A stretch of 64,000 nt of DNA from Symsagittifera roscoffensis (Eukaryota; Xenacoelomorpha; Acoela; Convolutidae): contig NC_087067.1 in the NCBI RefSeq assembly GCF_963678635.1, positions 42,494,696 to 42,558,695 of the forward strand. The letters run 5' to 3'. Positions 46,033 to 57,742 of this stretch are shown in pieces. Made by a program: the position numbers and the translations under genes. The number at the start of each line of letters is the position of its first letter. Positions within the stretch are counted from its first letter, which is position 1. The notes under the pieces are model-generated. The model was not told the origin of the DNA. It ran no database searches and was given only the letters and a program-made list of their open reading frames with translations.

Positions 46033-47032
46033 TATTGTCTAACAAAATTTAGTGTCATTGAAACGGTTTTAGTAACATATATTTCTGAAGCTTCTTTGTT
46101 CGATTCGAATGACATTAGAAAACTTCAAAAAAAATTCTAAAAAAAAAGAGAAAAAAATTAGTTAAAGTTTTTGTGTTTTAGGCCTAACTCGAGCAACGAA
46201 AGAAGCAAACGATCAAGCTGGCTTTTATTCAAAGATTAAAATTGTATTTGAGCCGTAACACCAAGTTTTTTTTCGAGCCTACTTGAAAAAAATGTTGAAA
46301 TACTACAAAAATGTGTTCTGCAGAAACTTGAAAAAGTTATCAAAAAAAACTTCAATCTTTTTTTTATTGTTTATTATTGTTCTAAAAGAATTTGTTGCCA
46401 AACATTCCTCGCTGACTATAACTAGCAAATTTATTTTAAGAAATGCATTTTGTTGATCGGAACATTATGTGCTTGTTGCACAGCAGCCGCATATTCTCCT
46501 TCAAAATTTTACTAGTGTAAGAAAAGTCTAAGTGTTTTTATAATTTACTGCCAACAAAAAGAATAGATCATTTGTTGTCACTGGTGTTGTCTTTGGTGAC
46601 CTAAATTTTTTATACCTTCAAAATGGTATTGATAGATATGGTCTAATTTATAACTACAAAATGATAGATTCGGTGTAATTAGTATTTAGGTAGAGGAGAA
46701 GGACACAGAAAATCAAGCGTTGACCTAAAAAATTATTCAGACTTTTTGAACTGCGCTGAGTCTCAATCCTAGACCCGCTTCTGCTCAAAACCTCAAATTG
46801 AATTTTGAGCCAAAAGCTCATGAGCAAACTAATTTTGAGCCACAAGCTCAAGAGCAAACTGATATGGTCGCAGCTAAAAATAACCAAAACAAAGTTTCAA
46901 AAAATTGTTCCCCTTCCCTTTAATTCCCTCATTATTCAGGAAAAAAATGTTATAGTTCCACTTGAGAAACACTGTAACAAACAAGTTTAAATTTGCGTTT
47001 TCCTGACCGTCGAAGAAAATTTCAATGCAAAT
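46033..47032. other. Non-genic stretch with R3-type end near 46455-46500
   Basis: No gene. At 46455 the sequence reads TGATCGGAACATTATGTGCTTGTTGCACAGCAGCCGC, the R3 layout (GGAACATT then a short inverted repeat) in plus orientation. A family I block lies near 46710-46785 (CTCAATCCTAGACCCGCTTCTGC). Confidence 0.45.
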
Positions 47033-47338
47033 AAGAAAAGTTGTCAACCATATGAATGATTCAACCACATTCATTAGATTCTCAAAGTAACGTCGTTTTC
47101 TGTGCGTGGTTTGGTGAATAATTTATAGAAACGCGTAGTGATGCTGACATAATCAATAACATTTATCTTCGAAAAATGGAAATTGTAAGAAAAGAGATCA
47201 ACCATATGAATGATTCAACCACATTCATTAGATTCTCAAAGTAACGTCGTTTTCTGTGCGTGGTTTGGTGAATAATTTATAGAAACGCGTAGTGATGCTG
47301 ACATAATCAATAACATTTATCTTCGAAAAATGGAAATT
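47033..47338. repeat. 154-bp direct tandem duplication
   Basis: AAGAAAAGTTGTCAACCATATG... (47033) and AAGAAAAGAGATCAACCATATG... (47187) are followed by the same ~140 bases to CGAAAAATGGAAATT. Near-identical, so recent. Confidence 0.95.
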
Positions 47339-48009
47339 ATATAAAATCAGAAAAAATTCTGAAAATTGCGGATTTTTTTGCAGATTATTTTTTGATTTAT
47401 TTTCAATGCCAAGGAATCATTAAGAAAACTTCAAATACTAGATCAAAACTTTCATGTGCTAGATCACTCAACTTAATCTGATGACTATATGTGCACCTGT
47501 TTTAACGTAGAAACAAAATTTATAGGCAAAGGAAGGTTGGAAAAGTGTAAGATTTCTCAACTTTCGAAAAAATACATCAAGTTAACGCTCTTTGAAATTC
47601 AAACAATTTATGATTGACACATTTTCGATAAAATTTAAATGAATATGAAAAAAATTGACCAATAAGTTAATTTTTTATTCCGCACAGAAATCTAAAAATT
47701 AAACTAGAAACCCACATTTTTAAAATTGACGCTTCATTTCCGTCATTCACGCCATTTTCGATTTCCTAATTTGAGAGAGTTATTTACTTCGCTTTTAGCA
47801 GTTGAAACTGAAATGAACTTAAATAGTGCATATGTACTTGAGTGGTTCATAAAGGCATTAATATGTATGAATGCACTTCTGTAGCTACTTAACCATTTTA
47901 GGACTTTTTCTTTTTAGAAAAATCAAGTCAAGAACTCTAGCCGTGAAAATCACTTCGTTCTTTTACTTCAGAAAACTACAAAACACAGAGACAAAATTTC
48001 CTTTACATT
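47339..48009. other. Non-genic AT-rich sequence
   Basis: No gene or bounded repeat recognised. Confidence 0.45.
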
Positions 48010-48145
48010 TTCAATGGTCGGCACAGATCCCATTCCCTTAGGCAATTTCAACCGCGCTTTGTGATGAGTATCCTACTCAGTCAATCGTAGTTAACGTAAT
48101 GAGCTCCCGCTCGCAAAAGCGCGGACCACCTAGACCACTTCCTCA
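48010..48145 (-). repeat. tRNA-derived SINE-like fragment
   Basis: On the minus strand an A-box-like TGGTCTAGGTGG (48138-48127) is followed about 70 nt later by a B-box-like GGTTGAAATTGCC (48053-48041), then AAGGGAATGGGATCTGTGCC. The spacing exceeds that of a standard tRNA. The GC-rich plus frame over it (25 codons from ATG at 48099) has no recognised product. Confidence 0.3.
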
Positions 48146-48465
48146 AACAAGCTCTAACAGAGCCATGGCGCAACAGTAACTTAAACTCCCTAATAACTTT
48201 TGATATAAATAGTTGTCATTAGTATTAAAGTGATTATTTTGATCACTCTAACACCTTCCAAATATTGAAATCGATTAAATTGAACTAAAAATAACTATTT
48301 ACAACTTCACAGTATTTACACAATATCAGTGAAACCTATTTAAAACTCAACACACTTTCACAGAATTGGTTAGCAATCAAGTTAGGCAACATAATAGAGT
48401 CCGGCAAAAAAACCAATTTCCTTTTCAAAGTTTATAATCAACAATTTTGCCGACTGCTGTCAAGT

Positions 48466-48780
48466 TTAAGAAGGCGATGATACGTTATTTTGGTTCTTCT
48501 TGCTTATTTTCTTGCTAAACTGCTGTGCTTTAATTCTATTTTGAACCGCAAGTTCTTTTCTCCTTTTAGCCTCATCTGCTTTTTTGACTTCTTCCAACTG
48601 GTTGTACAGATTCTTAGTTCGTTGTTTGTTCGAATCTTCATCTGCCTTTCGGTCTTGTTTTGTCTTTAATTCCTTTTTGTCCTTTTGTTGTTGTTTATCT
48701 GCAGGTGGGCTGGTTCGAGTAGGGGGAGGGGCGGATTTTCTACCATTGTTCACGTTTGCAGACCAACGCTGTTTAATCAC
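48466..48780 (-). CDS. CEP295: CEP295-like centriolar protein, exon 3 (ALMS motif)
   Basis: Last exon, phase 0 entry after an atttttag acceptor (minus strand). It codes for 104 residues to the stop at 48466. After a basic, Pro/Lys-rich linker it holds RTKNLYNQLEEV...RRKE...NRIKAQQF (about residues 1812-1847 of the protein). This is the ALMS motif that ends CEP295, ALMS1 and C10orf90 in vertebrates. The first codon here is GTG (Val), read as an internal residue, not a start. Confidence 0.88.
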   Translation of the reverse strand: MIKQRWSANVNNGRKSAPPPTRTSPPADKQQQKDKKELKTKQDRKADEDSNKQRTKNLYNQLEEVKKADEAKRRKELAVQNRIKAQQFSKKISKKNQNNVSSPS

Positions 48781-49226
48781 CTAAAAATATTGAAGATGAG
48801 TTTTATCAGATAATTATTGTCAACGCATTCAAATTTTGCTTGTGAATTTTTTAAACGTCAAATGTATAAATTCTTTAAATTTCAATAAACAATGAGCGTC
48901 AATTTGCCTTGTTGTTTGACAAAGACAAAAAAATAACACAAAACCATTCGAAGCTCTAGATTCATTCCGAACTTTGAAAACATTTTTACCACAAATTTGT
49001 TTACCACTATAAATTCAATGAATCCATTTTCACACAAAAACTTTCATCAAAATTGATCAACAATGCTTATTTATTTCACTAGCTCAGAAAAAATACTTGA
49101 AAAAATTAGGCAAAAAAATGAAAGTTAATGAACAGATTTTCGACTAAACGCCGAATAAAATTGTAAAGCAGTTTGCAGAGAAAGCAAAATGACAGTTTAT
49201 TATAAAACATTTGCAACGCGTATTAC

Positions 49227-49619
49227 CTGTTTTGGCGTCAAAGAAGTCGCATTAGCTGCGGGATTGTTTTTCACTTGTTCCTGTCGCATTTTAGATGTCG
49301 TCATGAACTTCTTCATTCTAGCATTGAACAGTTCCTGCAATGTCGGAACTTCCCTTTCTTCGTCTTCTCCAGCAAACACCACGTCTAATTTTTCTCCCCC
49401 CAAATCCTTCACCTCCGCATTTTCTAGACCATCAGCCATGTCTCTTGTCAAAATCGGCATTTCTCTGCTTCGTCTAAGAGAGGCCTCGGCTTCTACGGAT
49501 CTCCTTACACCTGACGAGTTGAATGATAGAACGAGGTCGTCTTGGGTTATGTCAGTTCTCAAGAGTTCTTCCTCGTGCCGACGGAACGAGAGAAGCGAAT
49601 CATTCAGTAGCTTGTCGCT
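49227..49619 (-). CDS. CEP295: CEP295-like centriolar protein, exon 2
   Basis: 131 codons, phase 0 at both ends, between an acceptor reading ggttatag and a GTAATACG donor on the minus strand. The acidic, low-complexity sequence includes a PTLQELFNARMKKFM segment, a common type of short helix before the ALMS end. Introns on either side are 261 bp (49620-49880) and 446 bp (48781-49226). Plus-strand frames over this exon are shadows. Confidence 0.85.
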
Positions 49620-49880
49620 CTATAACCAAAACATATATAATGCCCTAAATGAAATCAACAACAAACCGATTAGATCAGTAAAAAGAACTGACGGCATATA
49701 GTCATTGCATTGATCAAGTGAGTTCGGGTTTTTTCAAAAAAACACTATTTGTTACGTCAGGTCTAAATTAGTTTGTTCATTCTATCAAAAAAATCGAAAA
49801 AAAAATCACATGCATCGATGAAGAATATTAAAACTAAAATTGTCATATAATATTGAAAAACGAGCATTTCTGCTGTCTAC

Positions 49881-52800
49881 CTTCAGTGAGTTGTCGACGG
49901 AGGGTGTTGCAGTTATGACTGATTCCCTGTCCTTCAGTAGCGAAAAGCCACTAACATCACAATCAGACATATTTGCTACCTGATTTTTCTCCTCATTTCC
50001 ACAAGATCCAGAACCCTTTCGAGGCTGCTCAACCGAAAAAACATTCGATTCTTCGGCTAACGAGACATCAGCCTGCTGGTCCGACTTTCTCGAATCGTTT
50101 GTCCTATTAAACACCGAATCACCACCGCCACTTTCCTCCCTCCTCATTGGCTGAGACGGTTCACTTCTAATTTGACGACTTATTTCTTCCGTCTCCGAAT
50201 TCGAAACAGGGTCTAGATCTGTAGTTTGAATTTTATACTGCTTCAATTGATCTGCCCACTTCTGAGTGAGCTGAATCAAATTAAAAGCTTCAGTTTCCTG
50301 AGAAGTTTCATGACTCATTCTAGTTTCCGACAGAGAGGCGTTAACTGCGTGAACATCCATCAAGCCCAATGACGACTGTGTCGTATCGTTACTTTCATTG
50401 ATCGCACTCAATTCTAAGTTCGCTCTTTCCACTAAATTATGTCGCTCTTTACCAGGGTAAAAAGTAACCACCGACTCCAAAACGCCCTCCGATGCTCCTT
50501 TGACTGCCAATGTTGAAACCGATGACGCATTTGTTTCGGGCGAGTCTCCATCCAGGGTTTCGGGAGAACTATTTGTGAATTGATCCAGAGACTTGCTTTG
50601 CCCACTTGGCGCAATTGTTTCCAGTCTTTCGCCGCTTTGTTCTTCCAGGGTATCAGCTGATCTATTGCTGCATTTCGAATTTCCTTCTGGAGACAAAGTA
50701 TGATCGCCGAGTCCGACAGAAATACCAGAGATCGAAAAGCGACCACTTTCCATTTTATCGTCACTCTTATTAGACTCGTTGTTGTCTTCATTGATCACAG
50801 CTTTGTCTGGCGAAGTAGTCATTGTCGAGTCGAAGTCGATTAGATCAATTGAAGGCATCGGTTCAAACTGCTGAGACGGATAGTTCATCTTCCTTTCAGC
50901 CAGCGCCGATGTTACAATTGGCGTATTAGATGTCAAGTTGCCGAGTCCCGGCGTCTTTTCCTGGTCACTTGTCAACGTTTTATCCAGTTGGGATTCCGGT
51001 GACATCGATACCATTGAGCTAGAACTTCCAGATCCCTGGACTTGACTCATAGTTCCCGCTGACCTAGTTCCTCCAGACGAGCTTGGAACTATGCCCGATA
51101 TATCAGCAGCGGGTGTAACATGCGCATTTGATTTCACCTGTTTCTCAATTTGGATCAAATTCGATTCCGGGGTGATTGATATTTTACTCGAACCACCCGA
51201 TGAGCTAATTGGACTCATTATTCTTTCCTCTCTTAGAGACATATTTTGGTTTTGTTCTTTATTTGAAGCGTACTTTGAGAAATCCACTTCCACTATTTCC
51301 ATTTCATTTCCGTCTACAACTGTAAAAGATGAGGTAGTTTTTGAAGACGCATTCGAGAACCTGCTTGTATCTAAAATCTCATCTAGTTTCTGTTCTAGTC
51401 CCGAGTGCGGAGTCGAGTGGTCTTGGGGCGACGCTTGTGAAGACAGATTTGTTCCTGTTTCAGGAGTGAACGGATTTGTTTGATCACAATTGAGCCCTAT
51501 TCCGCTTGCGGTATTATTCAAAGACGAAGTCTCTTTTTGACTAATCGGGGTTTGTATCGATGTCACAGTCGTCAAGTCCTGGTTTCCAATTGTTACATCC
51601 GAAGTCTTGCGACCTGCTCCTCGGATTTCAATTAGGCTACCCGATAGACCAGAGGGTGGCAAAGAAAATGGCGTCGTGTTTTGATCGGTGACAGGCGATA
51701 TTGATAATCTTTGCTTTGATGTCACGGATTCAATCCGTGAAATGTTTATCACATCATCGCCGAAAGAAACCCTGCCAGTCGGAATGTCACGACGAGCAAC
51801 GCCTTGAGAATTATCTTGAAGGTATGAACTATCAGCACCGCCAGAAAATTCTACGCTATCATTGTACGCCGCGGTAGGAAGATCAGAAAATTCGCACCGG
51901 CCTTCTTCATCGTAGTAAGAATTATTCCCCACATTTTCCGGGAAATTTAAATCCGAGATCGATCGGTCATATGCTGGGTTCCGGTTTGACTTCGAAGACG
52001 GGGGCAAATCCGCAAATGGTTCTGAAGTTTCCATGCTGTCATTGTCATATTCAATTTCCAAATTCTTATACTTCTGCAGAAGCCAGTCAATTGTCGGGTC
52101 TCCCAAGTTACTCCCGGCCATCCGAGTATCTACACCTGGACTCCTAGATCTTTCTCTGACTTGTGAAGCTGTAGAAACGGAAACTTCTCGCTCCGATGGG
52201 AGACGAATGTTCGGTCCATCTTTCGTGTACGATATTTCCTTTGTATAAGTTCTCCTAAAATCTTCAGCAAAAATATTCGTTTGCTGTTTCGGCCTAACTT
52301 GCAAATTTCCTAGAGGCGCCGAAAAATTGTCTACAGCTTCTACCGTACTCACAGCTTTAGCGATAAATCTAGGTTTGGGGACTTGGAAACCGATTTGCGG
52401 GTAAGCTACATTTTCCATACTGTTATATACACTTGCTTCTGAAGCTGGTCCCAGCTTACACACTGATGGGTTGGTATTCAGTTTCATCATCCGTTCAGGA
52501 GGACTAGCGTAGTCTCTCGATGTTTGAACATCGGAATTTGTGACGCTCGTCATTGAAATGGATGTTACGTCACTGTCCGATGACCCAAGGCGGTAATTAC
52601 GTAACTGTGGAATCGACGGTGAGTCAAATACAGGATAAGGATTCTTTCTTAACACATCAATAGGTTTCGCCAACGCTGTTGATGTCAGTGTAGAATCTTT
52701 TCCAAGGTTAAGTAGTTCCTTAGTCCTCTGACTAATTTGAGTGATTTGCTGACTGGAGTTTGATTCCCTCAAAGCACTCAAATCGGTTTCAAAGTCTTTC

Positions 52801-54752
52801 TTTTCTTTCGATCGATTTAATCCAACGTCCTTCGTTGGAGCACTTTCTTCGCTGGAGTTGCTTCTATGCGTATACAAATTGAGTCCTGAAATCGGAGCAG
52901 TCTTCCGAGACTGGTACTTCGCAAGCAACTGCTGGTTTTTCTTTCGAATCATTTCCAAATTCTCCTCAATTGACAACGCAGACAATTCTCGATGATTGAC
53001 AGCGTCCAAGTACCTCGACACAGGACTTGTATCTCGATCGCTTCTCAACGACTCCAGAGTGACGTTTGTCAAATCTCCGTTCGTTCCATCATTTCTAGAC
53101 GGAGATCCGACTTGAACGCAGGCTTCGCTTCTCAGCTTGGCTTTGAAAGTTGGTCCACTGGTTATGATTGGTTCAAAAAACGCGTCAATGCCTCCAGATT
53201 TTATCCCAGATTTGCTTTTCATAGCACTTACACCATCTACATCTCGGCACGGAACCTCCATACTGATATCCAATGCATTGTCTTTCAGATCTCGCAAGTC
53301 TTTCGCAAGCAAGTGCGGCTCGTATGGAACCGGGGCAGGATTTATCTCACTTCCAGAACTCACCTCTTTTTCGTGAATCTTGGATACCAACTCTGAGGTT
53401 TCGTTATAAGCATGACTTTCGGCAGTCGTAGCGTCGCTGGCATTGACGTTGCCTGTACTTTCATCCTCAAATGTTCTTTCGTCAACTGGGACCAAAGGTT
53501 CAAATTGTTCAATCAGTTTAACATTTTGCCTCGAAATTTGATCTCTCTGATGGTTTATTTTCGCCAACAGTTTCTGTAACGGCTGTTCATCTTTAGACTC
53601 TTGACTCACATTTTGGCTATTGTTATTAAGATCCGACGACTTCTTTTTTACAACTCCAAAGAGCGGATTCGCCTGAGTTCTCGCGGTATCATTGAAGTCC
53701 AATGACACTGCGCTTTCCTGACCGTCATCTTCCGTTCCCAATGCTGACATTTGCAGCTCCACCGCATCCGATGCTCCTGGTTTTGACGAATATATCTTCT
53801 CAAATGCATCTTCTAACTTATTCTGATGATCGATCTTTTCTTCTTCGCGTCTATGCGGTGGTAAGAATACATTTTTTGAGATCTTCGCAACGTTGGCTTG
53901 ACGCCTCGCCAAGTCTTGTTGCTTCATGCTTTCTAGCTGACTACACATTGATTCGTATTCGTTTTCAATTTGAACCTGCTGTAATGCCGCCATCCCTCTG
54001 AGTCTAGCTTTCTCCCGTTGCTCCTGCATCATAACCATTTGACATCTTGTTTCGAACATTTGTTTTTCGTCTTCTCGTGTCGCAGCCGCTCGACCGTCTT
54101 CTTGTTCCATGCACATCTCATTTTCGACATAAGCATTAGTCAGCTGAACGTACGTTCCAAGATGTCCGTCATAGTCAATAACCGGTACGCTTTTGGGCAC
54201 ATTTTCTTCAACCTTGGATAGGCTAGACGACAAAGAAGCAAGAGGATCTACCGGTTTTGGCAACGAAGCAACCATGTTAGCTCGCTCCTTTTCCAGTGCC
54301 AGCACTTTTTCACGCGCATATATATGTCTGTTCTCGTTCTGATGATTGACATCACTTTCGAATTTCTTTTGACTTAAGGCTTCGTGATGTCTTTTGATCG
54401 CCGTTTTGTGGTTCTCAACGGCTGCTTCTTCGCTTTTTCTGCTCTCGATTTTCATTCCTTCTGAAACCGCTTTGGCTTCATTATGAGCTTGACCCATCGC
54501 CCTTACAGACTTTAGATACATTTCTTGTAAGAATTTCTCGCGTTGCTTCTTCTTTTGTTCAAACTCTTCGGCGAACTCTCTCGCCAGTTTCTCGTATTCA
54601 CTATCCACTGTTTTCTTGACCGACTGTCTTGTTTTGGCAGCTAGTGCCTTGGATTGTTCTCTCACTTGCAGCAATCTCAGCTTCCTCCTTCTTTCTTTCT
54701 CCTCCTGAAGCATCCTCGCTTCCTCATTCGGACTGGGTCTCAAAAAGACCAT
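49881..54752 (-). CDS. CEP295: CEP295-like centriolar protein, exon 1 (large)
   Basis: 1,624 codons in one exon, from ATG at 54752 to a GTAGAC donor after 49881, phase 0. The N-terminus LRPSPNEEARML, then RRRKLRLLQVREQSKAL and LYLKSVRAMGQAHNEAK-type sequence, is the conserved CEP295/KIAA1731 (Drosophila Ana1) coiled-coil head (residues 1-330). That head acts in centriole-to-centrosome conversion and centriole elongation. The rest is Ser/Thr/Asp-rich, probably disordered. With exons 2 and 3 the protein has 1,859 residues (human about 2,600). A ctgtcatcatctag acceptor lies 25 nt before the ATG. Confidence 0.92.
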
Positions 54753-54839
54753 TTTTGGTGGGAGTTGATGAATTTTTCTAGATGATGACAGAAAACATCG
54801 ATGACTATATCTAAAAGGAATCCATATTCAAAATAAACT

Positions 54840-55000
54840 TATGAAATTATGTCGCATTTGCTTTATTTCTATTTTTTCGTTCAAATTTTTTCATCACACC
54901 ACGCAGAAAAACGACACTAATTTGAAAAAAATGTCATTTTTTAAGACTACGGTCGGAACATTCTGTGCAACTTGCACAGTAACCGGCTATCCTTGTATTA
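54840..55000 (+). repeat. R3 hairpin-ended repeat, 3' end copy
   Basis: CACACCACGCAGAAAAACGAC, then ACGGTCGGAACATT, the hairpin CTGTGCAACTTGCACAG, and TAACCGGCTATCC. The best preserved R3 end. Compare the R1 end (GTCGGAACATT, hairpin CAGGGCTTCGCCCTG, TACGAGCAGTC). Confidence 0.6.
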
Positions 55001-55712
55001 TCATTTCAAATTCGTGTGGGAATACAAAGAATTTAACCCCAAGGCAACTTGATCAACATACTACTAGGCTAATCTAAATTGCACTGACACGGTGGCTATG
55101 CAACACGATTCAAGACCATGACATCAATAAAATAATTCATTCTTTCCTCAAATTACATGCGTAAACCCGCTTCATCTGACTCTTGATTCAATGAAAATAG
55201 CTAGCACAGTTAAGATTTTTGTTTATACGATGCCTTTTTTGACGCATAATAGTCAATTTTAGTTATCCTCGTCCACCTCAAGAGCCTGTAGACTCACTAT
55301 GATAAATAACAATTCATTGTTATCTTCACTTACCCTCGGAAGAAGAAAAGAGCTGTAAATTTGGTGTAGTTTCTTTACACCACTGTTATCCCACATAACA
55401 GTGGCGTAAACAAAATAAGGTGAAATTAAAGCTTTTATCTTCGTCCGAGGGCGGGTAAAAAGACAAAAAAGAGCGTGAACACGGCAAATATAGCAGTTTA
55501 CTGTGCAAGAAATCCTGAGAGTTCTGACCGCTTCAAACCCATAAAGTATGAAAATGGAAAAGCTATTTGTTCCAGCTACTTTATCGATTATTAGTGAGAA
55601 GCATGAAAATTTCAGGTAATAATTTACATTTTTGTGACAATTTTTGTTTATGTAAATCTGAATCAAGACACGTGCTTTTTGAAATGACCGGAATAGTAAT
55701 AGCTTCTTGCAA
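55001..55712. other. Non-genic stretch between CEP295 and POLD3
   Basis: A 135-codon minus frame at 55259-55666 exists but has no recognisable domain, no family resemblance and AT-driven composition; I do not call it a gene. Confidence 0.4.
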
Positions 55713-55814
55713 GACCCTTACGACTGGTCACATAAAAGACTGTAAGACAGCGCAATTCAATCTGACCCTTACGACTGGTCACATAAAAGACTGTAAGACA
55801 GCGCAATTCAATCT
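55713..55814. repeat. Perfect 51-bp tandem duplication
   Basis: GACCCTTACGACTGGTCACA... at 55713 and again at 55764, identical over 51 bases. Recent local duplication. Confidence 0.95.
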
Positions 55815-56504
55815 GAAAAATTCCTCACAGTAAATCGATCAAAGAAGCCAAAACTTGAAGAAAAAAAAATTCGGCACAGATAATTCTTCAGATTTCGGCT
55901 CTTTTTCCTTTTCTCCCTCCACCTCATACGAGCTTCAATATATTAGTGTAACGAGTGGTTTTACGAGGTTGAGTATGGAGACCAAATATGTTTGTCGTGG
56001 ACGTATTAGTCTGTATGTAAATTTTCATAACAATCGGACAATGTGGTCAACAAATTTACATGTAAAAATTTTCAGGTGGGGGGGGGGGAAGAAAAAAGAA
56101 AAGAGCCCAGATTTCTATTGCCGCTCGAACCAAAGCTTATTGGACTTCAATGAGATATATCATTCAACTTTATGCAATCATTCTTTCTGGTACCTTGATA
56201 ACCTTTGAGGACAACTTTTTTTTTTACTTTCTGGTGAAATGAATAGATTTTTTTGATAACTACGAATTTATATCGCAAGGATAAAATCGGAATGAGAATG
56301 ATAGAATGTGGTCGGAAAAAAATCCATTTTGCCTTCAAATACCAAAAACTTTGAAGGCATCGACATGTGATACAGAAGTTATCACAATTTAGAAAGTAAA
56401 TGCAAGTAATTTTTAGTAGTTCAAAAATCGCACTTTTCAAATAACGAAACTTTATAAACAATAGGCACATTGATAAGTATAGTATAGAGCAACAAACTCA
56501 TTTT

Positions 56505-56950
56505 CAAACAAAATAAGCCGATTACTGTGCAAGTAGCACATAATGATCCGACCAGTCTTATAAAACACACAATTTTTTTTTCAAAAGTAGCGTAGTTTTT
56601 TCAGCGTGGTGTGATAAAAGGATCTGACGCAAAACTAGAATTATGGCATATTGGACAGTCATAGTAATATAGGCAAATTAGACGAAAATTTTTGTCTAAA
56701 AACATGACTAGAAAACCAAAAGAAAAAATCAAAAATTTCAAATCGGTTTTTCTCGAATTTTTTTGGTAATTTGTTTATCTCTGTCGAATTGCGACTGAAA
56801 GGACTCCAAATTGGTATATCACTCAAAAGCTCTCCATGATTACTTGTGGTATCTGATTTTGCATGGAAAACAAAAACAAAAAAAAAGAAAAAACACTAAA
56901 ACACACCTGTATAGAAAGTTCCTCCCAATTTTCAATAGTCGAAACAAGAC
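56505..56950 (-). repeat. R3 repeat, longer copy
   Basis: Hairpin end at left (AATAAGCCGATTACTGTGC..., ATGATCCGACCAG), a middle with GCGTGGTGTGATAAAAGGATC, and GGTATATCACTC and CAATAGTCGAAAC at the right. Parallel along its length with the copy in the ANL intron (39825-40500). Confidence 0.6.
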
Positions 56951-57742
56951 ATAACAGAGAGTTTAAAAGGATTTGTAAACTTACTAAAAGTCAAATTATT
57001 TGTTAATTTGACCACTTCCTCACGGCACTGCAGACCTCACGCTTCAGTGATTTTGTAAAAACTATCTTCAGAAAAAAAATTGCACTCAATTTGATATCAT
57101 TCGCTAATCGCAATTCGGAAGTGCAACAATTTTTGGTTTTTCTTATCAGTCTAATTGAATGTGACCAAATCTAGAAAAATATACACAGGTAACCGCTCGA
57201 AAAAAATCAAACATCTTCATTCAAATATATAATCAACCCAATTTGAGAAAACTAGATCAAAAGGTTATTTTTTTCATTTCGCTCGAAAACCTGAAAACTA
57301 AATTCCATTTACGAAACAAGAAGTCGTTCACGTTTTTCGTGATCTTTAGACTTTCGCTGTTCTTTAGTGGAGTTTGCCTTCCTTTCAACGAAGAAAATGA
57401 GCGGAACTTAAAACAAAATCAAATCGCGAAAATGTAAAAAAAAATTGAGCCGGATTAAATTTAATCACTTTTCCTTTAAAAACAGAACGACCTATACAAG
57501 AGGCTGAACTACGTTCATCGACTCTTAAAAATATGGGTAGAGTACTTTAATCATGATTAAATTGGCTCAGTTACATGCCTGAATATTAGGCAGGGTTATT
57601 CAATAAATTATAGGAAATATGCAGAAAAAATTGATGTACAAATTTCAATTGTTAGGATTGAGAATAATTCAATGTGTAAAAAGACAAAAAAAAATAAATT
57701 AAAGCAATTCATTGCAGTCAAAACCCAACACTCAGACTTAAA
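56951..57742. other. 3' flank of POLD3, non-genic
   Basis: AT-rich; includes the probable 3'UTR of the minus-strand POLD3 gene. No other feature seen. Confidence 0.45.

Noticed and set aside
49189-49701. A 170-codon plus-strand frame opposite CEP295 exon 2
   Set aside because: Shadow of the minus-strand exon, which has matching phases and splice sites.
55259-55666. A 135-codon minus-strand frame between CEP295 and POLD3
   Set aside because: No domain or family resemblance, AT-driven composition and no supporting splice or regulatory signal.
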